Assembly: GCF_042242105.1 (NCBI RefSeq)
Contig: NC_092022.1
Coordinates: 24,947,001-25,011,000 of the forward strand
Direction of reading: 5' to 3'
Origin: Pempheris klunzingeri
Lineage: Eukaryota > Chordata > Actinopteri > Acropomatiformes > Pempheridae
DNA: 64,000 nt
Below, in pieces: positions 45,101 to 56,839 of this stretch. The translations under genes and the position numbers were made by a program. The notes under the pieces are model-generated. The model had not been told where the DNA came from and ran no database searches. It was given only the letters and a program-made list of their open reading frames with translations. The stretch's first letter is position 1. Each line of letters begins with the position of its first letter.

Positions 45101-47104
45101 CAGTGACTCTTCAGACACGTTTCAGTTGTAGTAAACACACAGTTTACTACAATCACAGTGTGTGCAGAGTACTACAGTGAAAAGAGAGGTTGTGAACTGC
45201 AGTCACTGGAACACCTTACTGTCAGGTACTTTATTAATATGATGCAGCAGCTGAGAAAGCTACGTTCAGAATGTATTTTTAAGATATGGGCTGTCATCAG
45301 CTAAAATACCCTGAATAATTAACACAACTTGATTCTGCCAACTCATTGGCAAACTAACAAGTGGCAGCATGTGTACTGCGTAGCGACACCACCCAGCAAT
45401 CATTACATTAAAAAAAATCAATCACAGCTTAAACACTGAGTAGTGGGAGTAGCAATTAACGTGTCTGAAGTGTGTAATTACCATTGCTGCACATCCAGAT
45501 TAAAGCAGGCTCAAACACACCAAAATGGCATTAATGTTCTGAGAAGTAGAGACCACACACTTTGTTCTTTCTATCAGGAGGGAATCTCATTAACCGATAG
45601 ATGCCCAAGGACACAAAACAAACTGTGTTGTTATTCCAGTACAACGTCTCTGTAAGTTTGACCTTTTCATTTATTCCTATTTTCCTGCCAAACAATTTCT
45701 TACTTTTCAACTTTTCATCTTGTGCATCTGGTTATGAGTCACTTTGACCTTTTCAGATATGTTGCTGGTTTGACCGTATATAAAGGAAATCCATATCTGA
45801 CTTGGAAATAAGCTTTTGACTGTCAAATGTCTGCTGGTGGAGTGAAGCCTCGGTCTGCAGGGAAGGTTCTTTGTTTTGCCTTTTCAAGGCATTTATGCAA
45901 CTTATTTTAGAAACCGTTTTCTCATGTTTGTGCCAGGAATCAATGAACCAAATGGTTCCAGACAGGAGAAAAAAACTCCAGGGTGACTGTCGCAGGCCTG
46001 TTATTTTAGCTGTGAGTTGGACCAAACAATAATACATTTAATGAGTAGTATGTATATTTGTCACTTCCAGTTAGGATTTCTTAAGTTAAGCTTAGATATG
46101 ATGTCTGAGATAGGACACAGCCATGAGTTTGGGAATTGCTTCTGTAGGAAGATAGGAGTTTATGTGTCTCAGTGAGGCGTGAATGTGACTGAAGAAAATA
46201 CCAAAAGTTCCTAAAAAATGATGAAATTAAAAAAATAAAAATAATGATTTGTGGAGAAAAAAATCAGGATATTTGATAAATAATATGAACTATAATTATT
46301 TCAAAGCTACAGAAACAGCCATGCAGATCATCATGAATGATGAACAATGATGGCGTACACTGTGTACACTGAACACTGAAATGTGTCCCACTTTAGTCTG
46401 ACAGGTTATTAATACTAAATACATGCACAAGTGTTCCTTGTTATTGCTTAGATAGAAGTCTTTATTGTCACTTTTTACAGTGGTGGTAGGCTGATTTTAA
46501 AATTGTCTTAATGTGGCTAAAACTGGATGTGGGTGAGCTTTGCCAGTGTTGACAGATGTGTGAATGAAGCGCGTCAACACCGACACCAAAAGTCGACAAT
46601 GAGCATGTGCACAGGCACAGTGATGCTGTGAGCTGGAAGCTGCTCTGCTGCTGATGTTCATATGAGGGAAGTCGTTGGTTTTGCAGGTATTTAGTGATAA
46701 ACCAAAGTATCGAATAATTTCAATGATGGTACTCGATGAGAAGTCAGAGGATCAGACTTCATCCTCTGGAATGTGTGAATGTTCATAGTCCATGTAATGA
46801 TTGTTGAGATATTTCACTGTGAGCCACTGTGCTACTAACAACTACAATGGTGAATGGAGACATTGTTTGAATGTGCTTGTACATGAGTGCATGCAACTTT
46901 GTTAGAGAGTTTCTAAAGGCAGAGATGATGTCGCCAAAGTGGACATCAGGCTTCCTCTTATTTCTGAAGAAGGAATGTTGGTGGTGTAGAGAAGTTTGCC
47001 TTTTCTCTGTGCACCGCTGCCCAAGTGTCACCACGGTTTGTCCCACATCACATTTAAAGCCGTGCCAGTTCTGCCTGACTGTAGTGAACGGTGAGATGGT
47101 ATGT

Positions 47105-47345
47105 GTGGAAAGATTGAAGTGGCTGTGGTTTAGAGGTAGAGTAGGTCATCCATCAGTCGGCAGATCGGCGCTTCAACCCAACTTGTGAATGTGTGTGAAA
47201 GAAAAGTCTCCTCTAACTTTGATTCCTCCTGCGTGGATGATGTGTGGATGGGTGAATGTGTGGCGGCTGTAGTGTAAAAGCGCTTTGTAGTAGTTGAAAT
47301 GACTAGAAAGATGCTGTACAAACACAGAGCATTTACCAGTTTTCC
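47105..47345 (+). mobile_element. tRNA-derived SINE
   Basis: The most complete copy of the family in this window. The head GTGGCTGTGGTTTAGAGGTA resembles a tRNA A box, a B-box-like GGCGCTTCAACCC follows at about 47,167, and the body ends GCTGTACAAACACAGAGCAT. Tails of the same family occur at 14,977 and 37,700, and a short internally deleted copy at 55,235. Confidence 0.7.
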
Positions 47346-47663
47346 TTTCCACACACACTGATTCAAGAGCCCTGAGTATGAAGATAAGAGCAACAATGAA
47401 AAAAACTAATTAATAATAATAATAATAATAAAAACCAAACATTACTCTTCCCTACTCCCTCTTCCTCTACTCTAAAATAACATTGAAAAAGGGTTCAGCA
47501 GCTTAATGGCAGAAGAGATAAAGGACTTAGAGCATCGATTGGTTTCCTTTAAGGTCACATTATAACGTCAGCCTGAGGTCTGCTTGGCTGATCTGTTTTT
47601 TTTTTTCTTCTGCTTTCTCAGCCTCCTGCTTCTCCCAAATTGTGAAAAGTGTGAAATGAGAAA

Positions 47664-47688
47664 GTGTGTGTGTGTGTGTGTGTGTGTG
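47664..47688. repeat. (GT)n microsatellite
   Basis: A pure GT run of about 25 bp. Confidence 0.95.
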
Positions 47689-50600
47689 ACTTCTTGACTT
47701 TCCTGTGATGAAACACCATCTAAACTTTGTGACATGCTACTGGCCAACTGTATCATCCGACCTCAGCAGCTACAGAACGCTGGGATGGGAAAAGCCGGTT
47801 CTCTATCCCTTTTGTGGAGGCTTGTTTTTGAGCAGGGTTTTGGTTTTCAGCCTCTTTCAGCTCAGTCACAGGGGATTTAACAGCATGGAAACCCAGCACC
47901 TCACCTGGGATAAAGACCTGAGAGACTGAAAACAATCCAGCCTCCCAAAGAAAGTGTGCTGATGCCGCCTCTGTGCTCGTTAGGGCCGAGCCGCGAGGAA
48001 AAATAATCTTACTGTGACTTTTTTCCACCAATATTTCAGTTGCAATAATACATTCTGTTGCTTGACCAACACAACAGTGGTTCGTCAAGGTGGTCATCAC
48101 ACAACACATCAGACATTGTAGTAAATAGCTGCAGTGCAAGAGAGATACTCTGAATATATTTTTACAGGGATAATGTTACCTACCAGAGACAGCATTCTTT
48201 TAATGTGTGCAGCTCATAAAAGCTTTACTCAAGTATTTTTACCCACAGGGCTGGAGCAGATACACAGCAGTGTGGCCAGCCAAGATACAGACAAGCAGTA
48301 AGATAATGAGCCTTAAAGTCAGAACTGCAATTATGAAGTCAAGAAAAGTCAAGGATAGAATAATAAAATCAAAATTCAGTGAGAGCTGGATGAATTTAGA
48401 TGTGCCCTCTTGCTATATATAGAGAGACATACCATCTATACTGCTACAGGGATTGAGCATCATACTTCGATCAATACATTACATCATGCACATTATCTTT
48501 GATGCCACAGGTGGCACATTTTTGTGAAGTGTCTTCAAGTTCTGTGCACTGAATGGATCCCATTGTGTGTGTGTGTGCTGTGTGGAGCGGCAGTCAGCCG
48601 AGGACTGAAGGAACCCTTGTGTTAGTTTGCCTTTGACTGCTGGCCTGTAACATCTAACATGTGGCAGACATGCTACTATGTGCCACAAGCAAATTAATCG
48701 ATTTACTCTTTAGCTTGTAAAGACACACACACACACACACACTCATCAGTAGCTTTGGTAACATATATCAGGTCTTAAATGGACTAGTAACAGCAGTGAA
48801 AATCCATTGTGTGTGTCTGTACATGCATCTGTAACAAGCTCGTCACAGCAGCCCAAACCACAAGCTGGATCACACTCAGCAGAGGGCTGAGGCAGCCTGA
48901 CTCACCCTTTCACAACACTCTTACTGCATTATTCAAGCTGGCATTGTGGCTGTGATTTACTTTAACAGCAGCCGCTGCGACTGGACCGATGACACGTGGG
49001 TTATCGGCGGGCTGTACAGTGCACATGCAGCTGCACTGTATTTCATTCACACATCTGAAAGCCTTCGCGCTCTCCGTCCGTTTAGTCATGCTCGGCGTTG
49101 TGAAACGGAGGTGAAGCGCTCGACCGTGCTGCAGCTTGTCTCTAACTTGCTGTACTGCAACAAAAGGGTGTTGACCTACAGTTTAATGTTACAACCTTCA
49201 GGAACTCTTTTGTTCCATTTCACGGTCATTACTTTTCATAAAAGCCTTTCTCAACACGTGGCACTACATGTTCAGAGTATAACAGCTCCCACTTAACGAT
49301 GGTGGAAAGTTTTGATGAGTAAGAACTCAAGTCAATTATTTTAATGAGTAAATTAAACATAATTTAATTCAGGGGTGACTGGACAGGTAGTTGAACTATG
49401 TAGACTACTAATACTAAATCCAACCTTAACACTGGCACAAGTTGGATCAATACATTTTAACCTCTTTTATCAGATTAGAGAAGCTGTCAGAAGAGGGCAC
49501 TTGAACACACGTCACTGACTTCACCGATGCCTTCGGGACATAAGACATCGATGATTTTCCTATCTCCAGCTGCTCAGCCTCAACTGCTGTTTGCCAGCTG
49601 ATCTTTGGTCAGCCTCTTTTCCTTTTTCCTTTCCTCCATGCCGCTTTTAGGATCAGCTCTCATAAGCTCTCCTAGCCAACTTACATGATGGAGTTTCATT
49701 TCTGAGGTCATCAATCAAAGTGTGAGGATAGGCTTGACAGAGGAGGGTGGCTGGTGCAGGAAAAGTCACCACGCGTACGTGTCAGGACAAGTCGAAGAGG
49801 ACGGGCTAGATTCTTATCTCACATTTCATGGACACAGTCTTGGGCCTGTTATCTTTTTTGTCTTCTGACAGCTGCAGCACGTCCCACATCCACAACATGA
49901 CTCATTTCTTTCCGACAACATGCTCATTCATTTATTGCCTCACTCCTGTTGGTTAGCCGACTGAGCTGGCAGTGTGTCTTTATTCTTAAAGACACTATGT
50001 CGTGTTAGAAAAAGGAAAAAATCATCCTCTGTCTTACAAATGAATGTTGAATTTACAAGCAGTAAAACACACACTTTACTGTGGCAGCCTGGCATGGCGG
50101 GGCTGGTGGCGAGGGTTGGGCTCAGCCCTTCCAAATGCATGTCTTGCCCGCTCAGTCAAAAAATAAGGAGCCCTGAAGGAGGCTTGTCCTCTAAATAGAG
50201 CCAAAGCAGTCAATATTGCATGTGCGTTGCCTTAGTGCACAAGTGTTAACATGCTAACTGTAATTTTACAGCTTTTGAAATTCATGCAGAGTGATGAATT
50301 GACAAAAAACTGCTTGATTAAATCAGCCAGAAACCACACACACACAGCTGGTGGGGTGGTTAGGGTTATGTGATGACTCTGTTTGTTTAAAAATCACTAA
50401 TTGTAGGTTTTGGCTTTGCCAGTCACTAACAGCCCATCACACCTTCTTAATGCTTTCATTTGACACTCAACCAAAACATCTCAGGAACCAGCCTTCTCTC
50501 TTCTTCCTCGACTCTCTCTCTCTCTGCCATCTGCTGTCTGACAGGCTCATAAAATGACAACCAGTGACAATCAATCATTATCAATAATGCAACCATTTAA

Positions 50601-51158
50601 TATTAGCGTGACAGTCCTACAACAAAGCTGAGATTAATTTCCAGGAGTAAGGCTAGTCACAAGGTCCTGATACTGAGGATCTATGTTGCTCTGTTCAAAG
50701 ATATCTAGTAAGAACCAGAAAAATAAACATAGAAAGTTATTTGACTTTTGATCCTCTTGATCCTTTTGATTGTGGAGTCACATTTGGTGAGAATCAGCCA
50801 CTGCTGTAATTCCCCATTAGTCACTTCAGTGGCACCAGGATGCATTTAGCTTGTACCAAAACATTTGTTCCACAGTATCTACACTGAACATCTCTCCGCC
50901 CCCCCCCTACAGCTCTGACTGAATGCACTTCTTTGTCATCTTTGAGTCACTCTCACAACATTTTCACATCCTTGGAACAGGACCAAACGTATTTCATATA
51001 CTTCTTCTGGTGAAGCCAACTTCAAAGTCCATAATTTCTACTGAATTTCTAATACTTTGAGCCAGAAATTAGTCAGTGAATGGGCGAAATGCTTCCGACA
51101 GCACGCTGCCGCTGGAATTATCACTTCACATTCCAGCTACAGCCACACTCACAAGCCC

Positions 51159-51162
<4 letters not shown>

Positions 51163-51199
<37 letters not shown>

Positions 51200-51335
51200 G
51201 TTGTCCAGGTGGAGTGTGTATATGTGTGTTTGATGGTAACAGGAACGTGCCCACACCTGCAGCTCAGGCAGTGTGACCGACAACTTTTTAAAAACAGTTC
51301 ACAACATGTCCCTCAGCCAGCCCACCATGTCTAGC

Positions 51336-51372
<37 letters not shown>
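51163..51372. repeat. Two (CA)n microsatellites
   Basis: Two CA runs, 51,163-51,198 and 51,339-51,372, separated by about 140 bp that contains no recognisable coding sequence. Confidence 0.95.
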
Positions 51373-51374
<2 letters not shown>

Positions 51375-52829
51375 CTTCAGGTCTATCCGTATGGGCGGGT
51401 TTCTTGGAGCATTGTGTGGCTGAGGACGGAGAGGTAAGAAACAAAAGAGGTTTATGTGGGAGAGGGGTGTGAGGTAATGTATAACATACCAGCTGCTGTC
51501 ATGTTATATTGTACAAAGATGGAAGTTTCGTCTCAAACTGGAGTAAATGACATGTCTTGAACTCATTTTGAAAGCTTTTCTTAACATTTAAAACTTTAAT
51601 TTGTTGCATCTCTGTTTTATGCTCTTCTCCAGAGTCGATCTTAGCTGCTGCCTCAGTTTAATCTGACTGAATCTGAGGTCCAGTGAAGTTTGAATGTGCC
51701 TGGAGTGACCCAGGAGTGACCCTCAGACCCCTGACAGTCTTCAGGCGTCAGCTACAGCTGATCATACCGTATGTATTTACGCTCTTTGAGAGAAATGCAG
51801 CAAGCTATGATGCTGTTTGTAAGCTTATACGGGTCTGTTATCAGCTTTTCTGTAAATTCTGGAGCCTGCTGCTGCCGCATGACTTTCATTGACAGTATCT
51901 TGTAGAATGAATGATGAATACTACATTGGTTGTCTATGGAGAGATGACCAAATGAAAACCTCAGTGTTTTTTCCAGCTGTTTGGGAAGAACCATATATGT
52001 GAAAAAACTAGTATAGAGCCTTCAGTGTGACCCGCTGGTTGTTCCCGTTGCTGACGCTGGGCATGCAGTGTGGTAATATCTCCATAGTATGTGCTTGCAT
52101 GTACTTGACTGACGTCAATACAGGTGTGTGGAATTAGAATACCTGTAGGTTTGGCTTCAGCGGCCTGTTGTAGCAGCTATACACAAGTTCTCTGTTTGGG
52201 TAAGGGGCAAGGTCCATTCTAAAGAATACGCTGAAACTGATCAGGTTGAAATGAAAGCTTCGTCAATGTGTTTCTGCTTGTGGAAAACAAAAGTGTGAAT
52301 CAGACTCAAAGCAAAGTCATCGTAAATGTCCAAGGAGTGTATCTCTCATGGACAATGTGCTGCTAATGCAAATCAGCTGGAAGAATTCACTCATCCTCGT
52401 TCTTCAAGTTATCCACCTTTCAAAATAAATCGCCATGACAGCCACTGTCAAACAGACACTCTGAGTGGTCGTAGCAGGAAAAACACAGAAGTTACTACTG
52501 ACATTAACTGTTCTGTTCAAGTGTCCCAATTAGTCACGACGGCATGAACAGCAGCAGGATCCTGAAACTGGCTCCGTCCAGTTTTTAAGGACTTAAGTTG
52601 CTCGGATGAGAGGTGACATGAAACAACTCTACCAGCCCCTAGATGCTGGCTTGATTCAAACTCTGACTGTACCCATCTTCTGCTACGTCATAGAGTAGGG
52701 TTAGGGGTTAGAGCTAACACTAAGGGTTTAAGAGAGCCATCAGTCCTTGTGCTGTGTGTTTTTCCTGTTGTTAAACACACTGCTTTCTTCGTCACATACT
52801 CATGTTCTCTGTCTGTCTCCCCTCTGCAG

Positions 52830-53579
52830 GTGACTGTGGCCGATGACTTTCCTGTGATGACGGTTTGGACCAGAAGTTTTTCTGAGTGATGGCCGCCGAC
52901 AGACGTCTGCCATAATAACCTGCTCTTCACAGAGAAAAGACTGAATGCTGCTTTGGCTCCTGCAGCTTCTCAGGGCTAATTCTGAGGCTAAATGCGTAAA
53001 TTGAGGAATCCTCTGTGGACGGTGTCTGAGTCATCAAAGACTGCCTTCTCTCATTCACATCACTGCTGAATATCGGACTGGATTGTTGTTTTTAAATGTG
53101 TTGCTTTGCAGATATTTGATTTTTAATTGGTCTGACAGCTGTGACGGTGTTAGATAGCAGTCATTCACTGCAATCCAACTTTTCACTACGAACTAACATC
53201 AGTCTGAGGAACCTCTCAGGCTGCATTTGGTCTTTCATCATCAAACGCCGCTTCTTCTAGTGATTACATGGAATCATTCCTGACAATGAGACACACTTTT
53301 TCTTGACGCCTTTTGTGGTTACTTTTAATCAGTGAGATTGTATCACACTTCTAAAGACACTGACAGGCTGAAACTCTGAGAACACCGTGTGATCGCCCAC
53401 ACTTGTCCATCATCCATCAGCAGTCATGGAGTCTGTGGCAGCTAGAATGGCCATGGTGACGGATTCCCCCAACCCGTCGCTGAGGTCGAGGACTACCGTG
53501 ACCACAGATGGCGACTCCTTCGTGAGCACTGCCAGCCTTCCCTGCAGCCACTTCCTGTCCGCCAACGTCATCAACGTCG
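52830..53579 (+). CDS. plch2: Probable first coding exon of phospholipase C eta 2
   Basis: The exon follows a good acceptor (CTCCCCTCTGCAG, ending 52,829). It has about 600 bases of leader, then ATG at 53,426, and runs 51 codons to a donor at 53,579/53,580 (GTCG|GTAAGTG). The peptide begins MESVAARMAMVTDSPNPSL, is Ser/Thr-rich, and ends SANVINV with one base left over; in phase, a following Val-Glu-Arg-Cys as in PLC-eta PH domains would fit. No catalytic domain is in the window, so the name rests on synteny: in human the neighbour of minus-strand PEX10 is plus-strand PLCH2. PLC-eta enzymes cleave PIP2 to IP3 and diacylglycerol, mainly in neurons. Later exons should lie right of 64,000. Confidence 0.55.
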
Positions 53580-55234
53580 GTAAGTGATTTCCTCTGACCT
53601 GCAAGAAGCCTATGCCAGCTGATAAGTGCGTGTCTCATTAATGAAGAATGACAAACGTGCCATGCATTGGCCCTTAAGTGTGAATGTGTCAGATCTCATG
53701 TTGTGCTGCGTTGTCTCTCGTCTCTGCTGTCTTGTGCCGTTTAATTTCATGTATATTATTGGTTTGCAATACGTAGTTTGCTTGCCTTTATTTCAGTCTG
53801 ATGGATGGTAGAGATCTTGGACAGCAGGAAGGTGCAGGAAGAGCATATGCAAGCAATGTAACACATACAGTACCTACAGTAGTATAACGTGCTGGTGTAG
53901 AGTTTGTCTGATGCCTGATCAGTTGAACTACTGTTTCCCTCATTGTCCATTGGTGCAAGTCATGGGTCAGAACCAGCACATGTTTCAGAGAGGACTGTTG
54001 AAGATTCTAATGCAGACTGCAGCTTTGAAATGTGTATGAATGAGTGCAGTGAGTGTCTGTGCCACAGTTCATGGGTTGACTGCAATGGGCAGAAGGGGTG
54101 TAACATTAGCACGGGAAGGGGGATGCTGCAGCACCCCCTGCTGGTTAGAGTGAAACACATCATTTTAAATAATCTCTTTAAAAAAACCACAATACATTTA
54201 AGTGTTTATGGATCATTTATTCTGTTGTGTTGAAGTGTGATAAATGTGGTAATCTGATGTATAAACACACAGGTCACATGTGACTGTGTGCTGTCATGTC
54301 AACAAATGGAGATGCTCAATGTAATTGGCTTTGTAAATTGATGGCTCTGAAGAAACAGCATATTCAATATTCCCAACTAAATAATTAGCTGAAATAAGCT
54401 GATATTCTTGATTAAATAATAAGCTGATATTCTTGATTAAATTAATTATATTGTTTATCCTGACATTATGTTGAAGGTTCAGATTTAACTACAGAAAACC
54501 GAGAATATGGGTTCCTTTACCGCAAACACTTTCTGTATCTCTTCAGAGCGTGTTATCTGTGCACATGTCTTCTTAGGGCTCAGTCACACCAGCACTAAAA
54601 CACTGTTGCTGTGAATGGAACCACTGGATCCACTCTTATAAATGGAATAAGTCCAGCTGTTTTGGTGACCTACTGTAACTGACGAGTGATGGCTTAATTA
54701 AGTCACCAGCTAAAGGGGTTCACTAACTAGTCCTGTTAGTAGTCACTACATTACCGAGCTTACAGCACCTTCTATTTTACAAGGATGTGTCAACGGACTT
54801 CTTTGTGGTGTGACCAGGGCTTTAATTGTCACCTTTTAAAACTGGGACTTGCATGTAGTTACAGATGAGATTCAAATGGGCTTTTATTTTGACACTGGTA
54901 CCAAGTTCCCAAAAAGCCCACAGCCCCTGAACATTTTACATAGCAAAAGTCTGTGTTACTACAAGCAAAAGCATATTTCATGGTACTGAGATGAATACTG
55001 CAGAAATAATTAAAGCGTGGCAAAGGTCAAGGTCAGCAGCAGCATCTCTGCACAGACTCTTTTCTTGCTGTGCAGACAGAGAGCTGCTGCAGTAGGTTGA
55101 CTTAATTTGTCTGAATGGCTGAAAAAGAAATTCCGTGTCATTCAGCTGCAGAGTTTGGTGCAAAATCCTGCCGCAGTGGAAGCTGAAACAAAATAGCTGA
55201 TATGATCTCCGAGGCACTTCGCTTTGTAGCATCT

Positions 55235-55330
55235 TTTCAGCAGCTGTGGCTCAGAGGTGGAGCAGGTTGTCCACCTTTCAAGTTTAAAGGCTAGAAAGAT
55301 GCTTTACGAGTACAAACCATTTATGACAAG
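55235..55330 (+). mobile_element. Short SINE with internal deletion
   Basis: The head CAGCTGTGGCTCAGAGGTGG joins almost directly to the tail CTAGAAAGATGCTTTACGAG; the roughly 140-bp middle seen at 47,105 is missing. Confidence 0.65.
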
Positions 55331-56466
55331 TGATGACCCACTGTTCTATGACCGGTCATGTGCTCTGATATAACTTATACTTATTCCTCTGGGCACGTGC
55401 TTGGTGATTACACCTAACGCTAGATGGAAACTGAGGGCCTTGCTGCAGGGACAGATTTGATTGGCTCAAAATACATGCAGTGCAGAGTTATGCTGTTGTT
55501 GTGACAGGAAGTCTATGTTTTAGTCGTAATGGTTGTTGTCACAGATGGAAGAGGGGTCAAGCTGAATCCAGTACTTAAAGTCGATGTCTGGCCAATAATT
55601 GGTAAGTCGTTTGTTCTCCTGCTGTGTCAAACACAATTGGCTCAAATAGGTATTGATGGGGACTGATGCACAACCAGAAGAGCAAAGACTGAAGCAGCTC
55701 TGGACTGTCTCAACTTTCTCTATCATTTGATTTTGTTGCTCAGGATCCTGAATAAATCCTGAGAAACTGGGCTCTTGATGTAGTTACAATAAGCTCTGCT
55801 ATATTTTTTATATACAAATTAGTTTAGCTGCACACCCGAGGAGAAAGATTGGTCTCATAACTATTAATACTGATAAAGGAGTCAACTTGTGTCTTTTAAA
55901 TTGACATTTGAATGAATGTGCAATGATTTATGCAAATAGTCATAATTACAAATCCCAGATTTACATTTTGTACAAATACCTAGAAAATTAGATTTTTCTA
56001 ATTTCTACTTTCACTGACATAGTTTTGACACAATCTCTTTTTCTCTTTTGAAGTTTGAGGTGTTTCAGATGTGTGATTCACACAAACATGACTACTGATC
56101 AATGCGTCTCTGTCTGCTGAGGTTTTCTTCTTTGGTGGTGGACTGGGGGTAAAGCATACCCTCTAGTGTAATATTCTTTATCTCTGGACTGGATAATTTA
56201 GCTAGCATTATTTGCTGGAGTAGTAGAGTAATAGTCTCATTATATAGGTGTCGGTGGATGAGACAGATTGTTGTCCAGGTGTTAGTGAGACCCTGGTTTC
56301 TTCATCCCCACATTTGAGTTAATGATTATACTAATCATAGATGTCACGCTTCTTGCTCCTGCTCAGCCTGCCGCAGTTTAACATAGTCCATTGAACAAAA
56401 GAATCCAACATCAGGTGAACAATCATGGTCCCTTTTTAAAACTCTCCTTAATGGTCCAAACCATAA

Positions 56467-56839
56467 ACTGTATATAAAGATAGACGACACGACCAAAAGT
56501 AAAGCCAGAACATCAAAAACACACGTCAAACAAAATTTTCCTAGAGATGGTTTCTGTCATTTTAAGTTCTTCATATCAATCATGCTGCTGTCTGCTCATT
56601 TATCTGGTCAGTTTGGTTTTTAACTAGTTTTAATTTGATGCTATAAAACAGGGGTGAAAGGTCATGACTGTGAACCTGTAAATGGGTCTGACGAGTGTAT
56701 TTTGAGTCTGTGATCACGGCTGCACAGACTGTCGCCAGCACAAGAAGGCAGCAGCCATATCCACCCGGATATAACGGCTTCCTGTTTGTACAGTAGGAGG
56801 AAGCACAGATGTGTTGTGTTGTCTATCTTTATATGCAGT
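56467..56839. repeat. Inverted-repeat pair, possible MITE
   Basis: The 19-bp arm ACTGTATATAAAGATAGAC (56,467-56,485) is the reverse complement of 56,821-56,839 with one mismatch. The arms are about 335 bp apart. The inside shows no ORF. No target duplication is clear. Confidence 0.4.

Larger units (their letters stand above)
40300..52829. other. Gene-free region between pex10 and the plch2 candidate exon
   Basis: About 12.5 kb without a supported coding exon. It holds CA/GT microsatellites, a tRNA-type SINE at 47,105, a perfect hairpin at 45,126-45,152, and AT-rich single-copy-looking sequence. Frames here are short and unlike known proteins. If the exon at 52,830 belongs to plch2, part of this region is its promoter and 5' introns. 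Possible untranslated exons end at strong donors at 41,097 (TTTCAACAG|GTAAGA) and 51,433 (GACGGAGAG|GTAAGA). Confidence 0.5.
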
